In this document: one piece after another, positions 1 through 6,320 of the stretch
Layout: each line of letters begins with the position of its first letter
How positions within the stretch are numbered: the first letter of the stretch is position 1
NCBI GenBank assembly: GCA_030679615.1
Contig: JAUXSJ010000306.1
Coordinates: 1 to 7,388, forward strand
Reading direction: 5' to 3'
Length of the DNA stretch: 7,388 nt
Origin: Parachlamydiaceae bacterium
Lineage (GTDB): Bacteria > Chlamydiota > Chlamydiia > Chlamydiales > Parachlamydiaceae
The notes under the pieces: model-generated
The model's input: the letters and a program-made list of their open reading frames with translations, nothing else
Told to the model about the DNA's origin: nothing
Databases searched by the model: none
Program-made: the position numbers and the translations under genes

Positions 1-1343
1 AGTCTTTTTGTCATTTCTGATTTCTTCATACTAAAAAACCGATGAATTGAAATAATGACAAAATCAAGTTTTTTTAAAACTTCATCTGATAAATCTAATT
101 GCCCATCTTTTAAAACATCACACTCTATTCCAGAAAAAAGTTGAAATGCTGCACCATTTTTATTATTAATTTCACAAATTTTTTCAATTTGTTCTAAAAG
201 TTGTTGCTCCTTCATTCCATGGGCTTGATAACTAGATTTAGAATGATCTGAAATCCCTAGATACTCCCAACCTAATTTTCTAGCACCTTCAGATAGATCT
301 TCAAGCGTATTAGTTCCATCTGAATCTATTGTGTGACAGTGGAACGTTCCTTTTAAATCTTTTAGTTTGATTAAAGAAGGGAGTTTTCCTTGATTTGCTG
401 CTTCAACTTCTCCTAAACCTTCTCTCATTTCTGGATAAATGTAAGGCAATTTTAAAGAATGATAAATATCTTCCTCTTTTGTACATTTTTTTTGTTTTAA
501 AGATGAAAATGAAGAAAATCCCAGAGTTTTTGCCTGACTATTTAGATCTTTAAGATGCTTTCTATTACCCGTTAAAATCATTAATTCATAAAAATATTCT
601 TCTGGTTCAACAAAAAAAATATTAGCTTTTAACCCATTTTTTAAAATTACTGAAACCGTTGTTTCGGTAACTTTAGAAACTTCCTTAACTAATTGATTTT
701 GTTTAAAAAAAGAAATGCATTCCTGCGGATATTCAGAGATACAAATTAAATCTATTTCATAAATTAGTTCACATAATCTTCTCAAGGCACCTGTAATATT
801 AATTTTCAAAACATGATTTCTTAATGATTCACAAATGCAAAGAGCTATTTTTTTAGCTTGAGGAAATAGCAACGAAGGACCTTCTTTTTTAAAAAGAGAA
901 AGGCCTCTGAAAATTTTTTTTATTTTCCACGGATTTAATCCTTTTATATTTGCTAATGAACCACTTTTCAATAATTCTTCGAATTCGTTAATAGTTGTAA
1001 TTTTAAATTTTTCATAAAAATACCTTATCCAATTAATGCTGAGACCTGGAATTTGTACAAACTCTAAAAGAGAACTTGGGACCCTTATTTTTAATTGTTC
1101 ATAGTAATCTAAAGATCCTTGTTTTATTAGACTTTCAATCATGTGTGCAATTTTATTGCCAATACCTGGCAATTTTGTTAATTGTTTTTTTTGTGTTATT
1201 TTTTTTAAATCACTTAATGACTCGATAGAAAAAGCCGCCTTACGATAGGCTAATCCTTTCTTAGGATTCTCATCGATTAATTCGATCATGATTCCTATTT
1301 CTCTCAATATTTGTCCTATTTCATATTTATCTAATTCATGCAT
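1..1343 (-). CDS. polX: PolX-family DNA polymerase/PHP exonuclease, C-terminus cut by window edge; polymerase site degenerate
   Basis: The minus frame is open from the ATG at 1343 to the window edge, giving 447 residues (MHELDKYEIG...) without a stop. Full-length bacterial PolX is about 570 residues, so roughly 120 are missing. Domain order fits PolX: an N-terminal helical domain with a helix-hairpin-helix (LPGIGNKIA, 58-66), a second (IPGLSINWI, 98-106) and a third weaker one near 133-145. A Pol-beta-like core follows (GALRR 185-189; LTGNRKH 257-263), then a PHP domain with FHCHT (334-338), ISDHS (364-368), GIECD (405-409) and SIHRFF (432-437). Bacterial PolX proteins fill short gaps, and their PHP domain acts as a Mn-dependent 3'-5' exonuclease and AP endonuclease. 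The metal-binding Asp-x-Asp of the polymerase reads E196-I-D198, and the position of the third Asp reads N241, so polymerase activity is doubtful. PHP ligands visible in the window are kept. No clear Shine-Dalgarno is seen. Family call is firm; active-site reading is from a hand alignment. Confidence 0.93.
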   Translation of the reverse strand, partial: MHELDKYEIGQILREIGIMIELIDENPKKGLAYRKAAFSIESLSDLKKITQKKQLTKLPGIGNKIAHMIESLIKQGSLDYYEQLKIRVPSSLLEFVQIPGLSINWIRYFYEKFKITTINEFEELLKSGSLANIKGLNPWKIKKIFRGLSLFKKEGPSLLFPQAKKIALCICESLRNHVLKINITGALRRLCELIYEIDLICISEYPQECISFFKQNQLVKEVSKVTETTVSVILKNGLKANIFFVEPEEYFYELMILTGNRKHLKDLNSQAKTLGFSSFSSLKQKKCTKEEDIYHSLKLPYIYPEMREGLGEVEAANQGKLPSLIKLKDLKGTFHCHTIDSDGTNTLEDLSEGARKLGWEYLGISDHSKSSYQAHGMKEQQLLEQIEKICEINNKNGAAFQLFSGIECDVLKDGQLDLSDEVLKKLDFVIISIHRFFSMKKSEMTKR

Positions 1344-1495
1344 AAGCGTTTAATTGTTAAGTATTTATTATTTTAAATTGCTATTCTGAAATAAAATATA
1401 AAGTTAATTACTTCTTTTCATATTTTAACTATATGTATTTATTCTTTTTTTATTAAATGATATGAATTAATTTTAATATTAATAAAGTATTTTTT
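1344..1495. promoter_or_regulatory. divergent AT-rich intergenic region between polX and the glycosylase gene
   Basis: This 152-bp gap separates two divergently transcribed genes, so promoters for both probably lie here. It is almost entirely A and T. Several TATAAT-like strings occur, but the composition makes such matches cheap and I cannot single out a -35/-10 pair. Neither flanking start codon has an obvious Shine-Dalgarno; the plus-strand gene is preceded only by a run of T. No tRNA, small RNA or convincing operator repeat was seen. Confidence 0.4.
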
Positions 1496-2248
1496 ATGGA
1501 AGGTCCTTCTTTATTCTTAGCAGCTGAACAGCTGTCTCCATTTGTAAAACAAAAAATTAAACAAGTTGAAGGCAATACTAAAATAGGAAAGGAGCGTTTA
1601 TTAGAAAAAAAAATCTTATCTATTTTTTCATTTGGCAAAACACTAATTTTTCAATTCGATACTTTTGCACTTCGCGTGCATTTTCTACTTTGGGGAAGTT
1701 TTGAAGCTACTATAGATGGACAAAATGTGAATGGCGATTACAAAAGAAAAAACCGGGTTCCACGCCTAATGCTTCAACTGGAAAATGGATTGATTATATT
1801 CTATGCTTGTTCTTTAAAGTGGATTGAAGATAGTCAAATAGTAAAATCTTGCGATTTTTCAATCGACATCATGTCGACACAATGGGATGAAAAAAAATGC
1901 TTACTGCAATTAAAAAAATACCCAGAAAGTGAAATTTCGGATGTATTATTAGATCAAAGTATATTTGCTGGTGTTGGAAATATTATTCGTAATGAAGTTC
2001 TATTTCGTGAGAAAATTCTCCCCTTTCATAAAATTAAAAAATTATCTAATAAAAAATTAAAGCAAATTATTTGTGAAACACGTTCGTATGTTTTTCAATT
2101 TTATCAATGGAGGAAAGAGTTTGTCTTAAAAAAACATTATGAAGTTTATCGAAAAAGCTGTTGTAGTCAATGCCAAGAAAAAATTACTAAAAAGAAAACA
2201 GGTCAAAGAAAAAGAATTAGCTTTTACTGCTTAAATTGTCAAAAATAA
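1496..2248 (+). CDS. Fpg/Nei-family DNA glycosylase (endonuclease VIII-like), lacking the usual N-terminal proline
   Basis: Base-excision repair glycosylases of this family remove oxidised bases and nick the abasic site. The 250-residue product shows the family layout: N-terminal EGP (2-4), the GK of the conserved beta-strand lysine (FSFGKTL, 44-50), the strand LRVHFLLWGSF (59-69), the helix-two-turn-helix LLDQSIFAGVGNIIRNEVLF (151-170), and a C-terminal zinc finger with Cys222/223, Cys226, Cys245 and Cys248 ending RISFYCLNCQ. It most resembles the 'MPEGPSIV...' Nei-like group as I remember it, rather than classical MutM. The protein starts M-E-G-P; the proline that normally follows Met and acts as the nucleophile is absent. 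Reading upstream in frame gives only ATT, AAT, GTA and TTT codons before a TGA at 1463, so no longer normal start exists. The gene stands alone, divergent from polX, and has no Shine-Dalgarno. Activity is uncertain; the family is clear. Confidence 0.9.
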   Translation: MEGPSLFLAAEQLSPFVKQKIKQVEGNTKIGKERLLEKKILSIFSFGKTLIFQFDTFALRVHFLLWGSFEATIDGQNVNGDYKRKNRVPRLMLQLENGLIIFYACSLKWIEDSQIVKSCDFSIDIMSTQWDEKKCLLQLKKYPESEISDVLLDQSIFAGVGNIIRNEVLFREKILPFHKIKKLSNKKLKQIICETRSYVFQFYQWRKEFVLKKHYEVYRKSCCSQCQEKITKKKTGQRKRISFYCLNCQK

Positions 2249-2287
2249 ATCGATAAATAGTTTCTTAAATAAAATAATTTAAAATTA

Positions 2288-2316
2288 TTGAACAAAAATT
2301 ATTTTTGGAGTTTAAG
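2288..2316 (+). promoter_or_regulatory. candidate sigma-70-type promoter for the Asn-rich protein gene
   Basis: TTGAAC at 2288-2293 and TTTAAG at 2311-2316 are separated by 17 bp, each matching four of six consensus positions. Transcription would start near 2323 and leave a leader of about 50 nt before the ATG at 2374. In such AT-rich sequence a match of this quality can arise by chance, so this is only a candidate. Confidence 0.3.
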
Positions 2317-2364
2317 TAAGTTAATTTATTCGTTTATGAAATAAGCAAAAACTAAAATTTTTAT

Positions 2365-2369
2365 GAGGG
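2365..2369 (+). promoter_or_regulatory. ribosome binding site of the Asn-rich protein gene
   Basis: GAGGG sits 4 nt before the ATG at 2374. It is one of the clearest Shine-Dalgarno sequences in the window, whereas most neighbours have weak or no such site. This fixes the start and suggests the low-complexity frame is really translated. Confidence 0.7.
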
Positions 2370-2373
2370 AAAT

Positions 2374-3324
2374 ATGAATACAAATATACCTACCCCAAAT
2401 TTTTTCCCATGCAATACATTACTTGATGAACAGACACCTACTAATATAAAAAATAATAATGAAAATATTCTAGTGCATCAAAAAAAAATTAGTAAAAACA
2501 ATAGAATCACATCTGCAGCTAATTTAAAACAAATATCTTCAGCAAAAACTACTAAAAAATCAAATTCTTCTCAAGTTAAAATTGGCACAAAAGTTCAAAT
2601 CATTAAACGTAGACCTAAAAGAAAATTGAATCAAGCTTGGGAAAAAAATACTTTTGATTTTATGTTAAATTCAGTTGAAGCAAATGGGAAAAAAAAGAAA
2701 AAAATAAATAATTCAAGTAAAAAATTTACTGATCAATCAAATGATTTCAAGATTGAAATAAAAAAAAATGAAAAAAACTCAATTACAAATAATTCTAGTC
2801 AGAAGCCTACTCAAAATCATGTTTGTTTTATGCAATACATGAATAATGGAGCTATTGATGAAAGCATACAAACATTGAATGAAAGTTCCGAAAATAATTA
2901 TCACATTGAATCTGAGACCAAACAAAAACAATTACCGATATTAACCCAACAAACTCATATGATACACCAAAATGCCATTCAAGAGCTCTTTAATCATTTT
3001 AAAAATAATTCTTCACAAATACAAATGAATTTAAAAAATTATTTTACACAACAAAATATGACTTGTATGAATAATCAAATGTATTCAAACAACAACAATT
3101 CTTTGGGAATCGAAAACTTTACAAATTTTTCTTATGAAAACTCAAATTCAATTAATAAATTTGATAATAACTATTTAAATCAATATTCTAATAATCAACA
3201 AAATTTGCATGATATGTATCAACATCTAAATTATAATCCTAATATAAATAATTTAGAGTATTCAAACAGTAACGAGTGTTTTAATTTAAATAATTATTTT
3301 AATGATTCAGACCCAAAACCCTAA
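2374..3324 (+). CDS. Asn-rich low-complexity protein of unknown function with basic, NLS-like patches
   Basis: I do not recognise this 316-residue protein. About 65 residues (one in five) are Asn, and Gln, Ser, Lys and Tyr are also common, so much of it is probably disordered and prion-like, especially the last 90 residues with runs such as SNNNNS and NNYLNQYSNNQQN. The N-terminal 30 residues are rich in Asn, Thr and Pro with little charge and no hydrophobic stretch, so there is no Sec signal peptide or membrane segment; such a composition is compatible with a type III secretion signal. Residues 78-84 (KRRPKRK) and 106-110 (KKKKK) are basic clusters resembling eukaryotic nuclear localisation signals. 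A strong GAGGG ribosome binding site and the unbroken frame support a real gene. Coding-strand bias toward A is extreme. It is monocistronic, ending at the palindromic element. A secreted host-targeted effector is one possibility; an RNA- or DNA-binding disordered protein is another. Confidence 0.75.
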   Translation: MNTNIPTPNFFPCNTLLDEQTPTNIKNNNENILVHQKKISKNNRITSAANLKQISSAKTTKKSNSSQVKIGTKVQIIKRRPKRKLNQAWEKNTFDFMLNSVEANGKKKKKINNSSKKFTDQSNDFKIEIKKNEKNSITNNSSQKPTQNHVCFMQYMNNGAIDESIQTLNESSENNYHIESETKQKQLPILTQQTHMIHQNAIQELFNHFKNNSSQIQMNLKNYFTQQNMTCMNNQMYSNNNNSLGIENFTNFSYENSNSINKFDNNYLNQYSNNQQNLHDMYQHLNYNPNINNLEYSNSNECFNLNNYFNDSDPKP

Positions 3325-3374
3325 GTGTTCAGTTATTACTAATCAATTAAATGTAAAAAACTTACGTTCAACTT

Positions 3375-3543
3375 TATAGTCGATTAAATTACATTTGATA
3401 ATTTTTGACCGCGTCAAAGCCTCGAGATTGAAAAATTTTTTTATGTCCAATATTGATTTAATATTGCACATGAAAAAATTTATTCAATCGCGAGAGCTTT
3501 CACGCTGGTCAAAATTTTATCAACTGTGATTTAATCGACTATA
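3375..3543. repeat. 169-bp imperfect palindrome (MITE-like inverted repeat or giant hairpin)
   Basis: The left arm (3375-3454) and the reverse complement of the right arm (3460-3543) align over nearly their full length, with about 85% identity by hand and four single-base gaps. The outer 15 bp (TATAGTCGATTAAAT) match perfectly; further matching blocks include TTGATAA, TTTTGACC, GCGT, AAAGC, CTCG, GATTGAA and the inner stem CAATATT/AATATTG around the loop GATTT (3455-3459). The arms are less AT-rich at their centre (GACCGCGTC) than the surroundings. The ends carry TA, as expected if a Tc1/mariner (IS630-like) transposase had mobilised it, but no separate flanking duplication can be proved. It lies between two converging genes and could fold in RNA from either strand and act as a bidirectional terminator. 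There is no coding content. Confidence 0.85.
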
Positions 3544-3946
3544 ATAAATCTTGAACCTTTTGACATAGGCTTTTAGCTTGTGAAAAAGTAACTGTCTTAA
3601 AAGCATCTGAAAATGATAGCCATTGTCCATTTTTAATTTCTAATTCTTGTAATTTAAAATCACCTTGGACAATTGCTACAAAATAGAAGACCTTTTTATG
3701 TATTCTTTCATGCTGATGTGTAAAAAAGTAGGTTTCTTCAAAAGGTATTTGAGTGATGTAACGAACAACGGTTAATCCAGTTTCTTCAATTAATTCTCTT
3801 TCAGCTGTTTCTGAAGGAGTTTCATCTTTTTCCGCATGTCCTTTTGGAAAAGCCCAGTGACCTGCGTGGTGCTGAACTAAAAATACTTCCCATTTATCGT
3901 GTAAATATCTTAAAGGAATAATCCCATATGAATAATCATGTTTCAT
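3539..3946 (-). CDS. Nudix hydrolase, probably Ap4A (dinucleoside tetraphosphate) hydrolase-like
   Basis: Small Nudix enzymes cleave nucleoside diphosphates linked to another moiety. Counting from a TTG codon at 3949, the Nudix box is intact: Gly37, Glu43, Arg51-Glu52, Glu55-Glu56 and Gly58 fit G-x5-E-x7-R-E-x2-E-E-x-G. It is preceded by WAFPKGH (32-38), a signature typical of asymmetric Ap4A hydrolases and their relatives. The start taken here is the ATG at 3946 (MKHDYSYG, 135 residues); the TTG codon immediately before it is a less likely start. The gene begins 23 nt after the fabF stop and is the last of the minus-strand string. This fabF-Nudix pairing is also recalled from Chlamydia. The TAG stop (3539-3541) lies inside the outer arm of the palindrome at 3375-3543, so the element abuts or has replaced the original 3' end. 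Exact substrate is not provable from sequence. Confidence 0.9.
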   Translation of the reverse strand: MKHDYSYGIIPLRYLHDKWEVFLVQHHAGHWAFPKGHAEKDETPSETAERELIEETGLTVVRYITQIPFEETYFFTHQHERIHKKVFYFVAIVQGDFKLQELEIKNGQWLSFSDAFKTVTFSQAKSLCQKVQDLL

Positions 3947-3969
3947 CAATGACCAAAAATTTTCTCTGT

Positions 3970-5214
3970 TTAAGAGTAAGGAGAAAAAATAATAGAGGCA
4001 TTATGTCCACCAAAACCAAAAGAATTAGACATTCCTTTATTCACTATCATTGGATGAGCGCTTGTAGGAATTTGAAATTGAAGATCTGGCTCAGGATTTT
4101 CTAAATTAATCGTTGGATGTGCCACATGATCTGTAATTGCTTTAATCGTTGCAATGGCCTCAACACCGCCTGCAGCACCTAATAAATGCCCAATCATCGA
4201 TTTTGTTGAATTCATGACAATTTTTGAAGGATCTTTAAATACCTTTTTTAATGCATTTACTTCAGCAATATCTCCAACAGGTGTTGAAGTTGCATGAGCA
4301 TTAATATAATTAATTTCTTCTGCACTTACTTCGGCATCTTCTAATGCACGTTGAATACATAAAGCGACACCTTCTCCATCTGGCCGAGGATTTGTCACAT
4401 GATAGGCATCACATGAAATAGCTCCTCCTAAATATTCAGCTAAAATAGGAGCGCCTCTCGCTAGAGCATGTTCCAAACTTTCTAGAACAATCACCCCAGC
4501 TCCTTCTCCCATAACAAATCCATCACGCTGAATATCCCATGGTCTAGATGCTTGCTGTGGGGAATCATTTCTTTGCGATAATGCCTTACATGCACAAAAT
4601 CCAGCTAACCCCATTGGGATGATTGCAGCTTCAGTACCACCAGCAAGCATGAGATCGGCATCACCCATTCTAATATGATTAGCTGCAGAAATAATTCCGT
4701 AATTTGAAGTTGCGCAGGCCGTTGAAATGGAGTAATTAGGACCCATAAACCCTAAATCCATAGCCAACATAGCTCCACTCATATTAGTCAGAATATAAGG
4801 CACAAAAAAAGGTGAAATTTTATTTTCTCCTTTTTGAATTAAGGTTTCTACACCGTCAGCAAATACTTGCATTCCGCCCATACCAGAGCTAACCAACACT
4901 CCGCATCGTTTTTTATCTAATAATTCAGAATGTTCTTTTCCTAAATTGGCATGCTCAAGGGCTTTTTTTCCAGCGACCATAGTGAAGGCTATCGATTTGT
5001 CTACTCGTCTAGCTTGCTTTTTATCCATGTATTCACCTGGATCAAATGGATCGATAAATCCAGCAAAACGAGTTGAGTAATTTTCACAGGGAAAAGACGT
5101 AATTAAAGAAATACCACTTTGGCCTTGTAGAAGTTTTTGATAAAAAACATCTACATCATTTCCAAAACAAGAAACTATTCCTAAACCTGTTACTACAACT
5201 CGTTTTTTCTTCAT
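3970..5214 (-). CDS. fabF: 3-oxoacyl-[acyl-carrier-protein] synthase II (KAS II)
   Basis: FabF condenses malonyl-ACP with an acyl-ACP in the elongation step of cytosolic type II fatty-acid synthesis. The 414-residue protein is of normal length (about 410-415) and has the complete thiolase-fold active site: nucleophile Cys167 in STACATSNYG, His307 in NAHATSTPVGD, Lys338 in NSTKSMIGH, and His343 in IGHLLGAAGG. The N-terminal RVVVTGLGIVS and the C-terminal SNSFGFGGHNAS glycine-rich loop (residues 396-407) are typical. The start is fixed by the conserved MKKKRVVVTG and a GAGG ribosome binding site 4 nt upstream. It lies 21 nt after rsfS and 23 nt before the Nudix gene, so co-transcription is likely. 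G+C is somewhat higher than in its neighbours, as expected of a conserved, well-expressed enzyme. No missing catalytic residue was found. Confidence 0.98.
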   Translation of the reverse strand: MKKKRVVVTGLGIVSCFGNDVDVFYQKLLQGQSGISLITSFPCENYSTRFAGFIDPFDPGEYMDKKQARRVDKSIAFTMVAGKKALEHANLGKEHSELLDKKRCGVLVSSGMGGMQVFADGVETLIQKGENKISPFFVPYILTNMSGAMLAMDLGFMGPNYSISTACATSNYGIISAANHIRMGDADLMLAGGTEAAIIPMGLAGFCACKALSQRNDSPQQASRPWDIQRDGFVMGEGAGVIVLESLEHALARGAPILAEYLGGAISCDAYHVTNPRPDGEGVALCIQRALEDAEVSAEEINYINAHATSTPVGDIAEVNALKKVFKDPSKIVMNSTKSMIGHLLGAAGGVEAIATIKAITDHVAHPTINLENPEPDLQFQIPTSAHPMIVNKGMSNSFGFGGHNASIIFSPYS

Positions 5215-5218
5215 ACAT

Positions 5219-5222
5219 CCTC
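5219..5222 (-). promoter_or_regulatory. ribosome binding site of fabF
   Basis: On the minus strand GAGG lies 4 nt before the fabF ATG at 5214, within the 21-nt gap after the rsfS stop. An overlapping out-of-frame ATG occurs just downstream of it (GAGGATG), but only the ATG at 5214 opens the fabF frame. Confidence 0.65.
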
Positions 5223-5235
5223 AAAAAAAATGAAG

Positions 5236-5613
5236 CTAAGATTTTTGATCTAACGGAGAAATCTCAATTTTAACATCGATGATTTTTCCTTTTTTCCAAA
5301 GCTCTTCAATTGCGTATTTCTCTCTTAATTCAGGGATAAACAAATGAATGATGAAATCTACATAATCCATAACAATCCATTCTCCATCCTGATCTCCCTC
5401 TACATGAACTGGTCGATGCCCAAATTTGATCAACTCATCCTGTAAATATAGACTAATTGCTCTAACATGACGATCAACATTACCTTCGGCAATAATAAAA
5501 AAATCTGTCATTGTAGAAATTTCATGTACATCAAGCACCAGGATATTAAATCCTTTTTTATCGTATATTGCTTGAGCTACTTTATTTAAATCGGCTAAAA
5601 CATCTGTATTCAT
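5236..5613 (-). CDS. rsfS: ribosomal silencing factor RsfS (Iojap/YbeB family)
   Basis: RsfS binds ribosomal protein L14 on the 50S subunit and blocks joining with 30S when nutrients are short. The 125-residue product covers the whole family domain: an N-terminal helix (ADLNKVAQAIYDKKG, 7-21), the strand-turn STMTDFFIIAEG (33-44), the helix with DRHVRAIS (47-54), the signature GEWIVMDYVDFIIHLFIPELREKYAIEELW (77-106), and a charged tail. Length agrees with the 105-130 usual for the family. It lies downstream of nadD, separated by 49 nt; the nadD-rsfS pairing is widespread in bacteria. The Shine-Dalgarno is weak. No unusual residues were noted. Confidence 0.97.
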   Translation of the reverse strand: MNTDVLADLNKVAQAIYDKKGFNILVLDVHEISTMTDFFIIAEGNVDRHVRAISLYLQDELIKFGHRPVHVEGDQDGEWIVMDYVDFIIHLFIPELREKYAIEELWKKGKIIDVKIEISPLDQKS

Positions 5614-5662
5614 TTTTCACTTACTTTTACAACTTTGAAAACATAAAAATATTAACATAAAA

Positions 5663-6280
5663 TCATTTTGATTCATAGAGATGATTTTCTTGAATGTAGT
5701 TGAATACTTGTGAATCGACTAAATGCTGGCAATACAAGGAATTTTTAATTCGATATCTTATCAAACTACTTGAAATGTCTAACATTTGTGTCACAGTTAA
5801 TCCTTTACGTATCGCTTGTTGAATAATAGGATTTAGGTGATCCAAACTAGAGGAAATTTTTCCTGAACGTGAAGCAATCAGAAGTGGAATTAATTTAACT
5901 ATTTCTTCAGATAAATGCCATTTATGAAAATCAAAAACAGAATCTTCGCCTAGCAATAAATAATAGGATTTTTTTTCATCTCGATTCCCATGATCTTTAT
6001 CAAGGATACATTTTATAGTATCAATTGTATAGGATGGGATAGGTAAAAAATTTTCAAAATCTTTTAAAATAAACTGTGGAATTTTATGAATAGCGCTTTG
6101 AATCATTTCCATTCGATCTTTTAATGTGGCAGGAGGATTGTCAGATTTCAAAGGATTGACTTGATTGGGAATAAACCAAACTTCATTAAGCAAATGTTTT
6201 TCCATTAATTCAAAGGCTAAATTTAAATGACCATTGTGAATGGGATCAAACGTCCCGCCAAAAAGGCCTATTTTTTTCAC
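5663..6280 (-). CDS. nadD: nicotinate-nucleotide adenylyltransferase
   Basis: NadD joins ATP and nicotinic acid mononucleotide to form deamido-NAD in NAD biosynthesis. The 205-residue protein has the nucleotidyltransferase signature GGTFDPIHNGHL (8-19) with the HNGH ATP-binding motif, the substrate-loop PSYTIDTI (82-89), LLLGEDSVFDFHKW (108-121), and the C-terminal ISSSLIRYRI (169-178), matching the family ISSTxIR nucleotide-binding motif. Length is normal (about 190-215). The start is a GTG at 6280; an AAGG ribosome binding site lies 8 nt upstream, and the conserved GGTF at residue 8 leaves no room for a later start. It sits 40 nt after the HAD gene and 49 nt before rsfS. No other NAD-pathway gene is visible in the window. 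Confidence 0.97.
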   Translation of the reverse strand: MKKIGLFGGTFDPIHNGHLNLAFELMEKHLLNEVWFIPNQVNPLKSDNPPATLKDRMEMIQSAIHKIPQFILKDFENFLPIPSYTIDTIKCILDKDHGNRDEKKSYYLLLGEDSVFDFHKWHLSEEIVKLIPLLIASRSGKISSSLDHLNPIIQQAIRKGLTVTQMLDISSSLIRYRIKNSLYCQHLVDSQVFNYIQENHLYESK

Positions 6281-6288
6281 CGACTTAA

Positions 6289-6292
6289 CCTT
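6289..6292 (-). promoter_or_regulatory. ribosome binding site supporting the GTG start of nadD
   Basis: The minus strand reads AAAAGG followed by 8 nt and then the GTG at 6280. Spacing is within the normal range and supports initiation at this non-ATG codon. Confidence 0.55.
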
Positions 6293-6320
6293 TTAATAGA
6301 TTTTTTTTGAATTATAAAGA

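Noticed and set aside
1453..1638. Minus-strand 61-residue open frame overlapping the start of the glycosylase gene
   Set aside because: It lies antisense to a well-supported gene, has no ribosome binding site or recognisable motif, and is explained as a shadow frame.
2273..2289. Short inverted repeat AATAATTT-A-AAATTATT downstream of the glycosylase gene, possible terminator
   Set aside because: The stem is purely A/T with a one-base loop and no proper U tract; in this base composition it is expected by chance.
2363..2377. Four-codon mini-ORF (ATG AGG GAA ATA TGA) overlapping the start of the Asn-rich gene, possible leader peptide
   Set aside because: Its second codon is the Shine-Dalgarno itself, and it has no ribosome binding site of its own, so it is most simply incidental.
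3375..3543. Ordinary Rho-independent terminator
   Set aside because: The stem is several times too long and no U tract follows the hairpin on either strand, although it may still hinder transcription.
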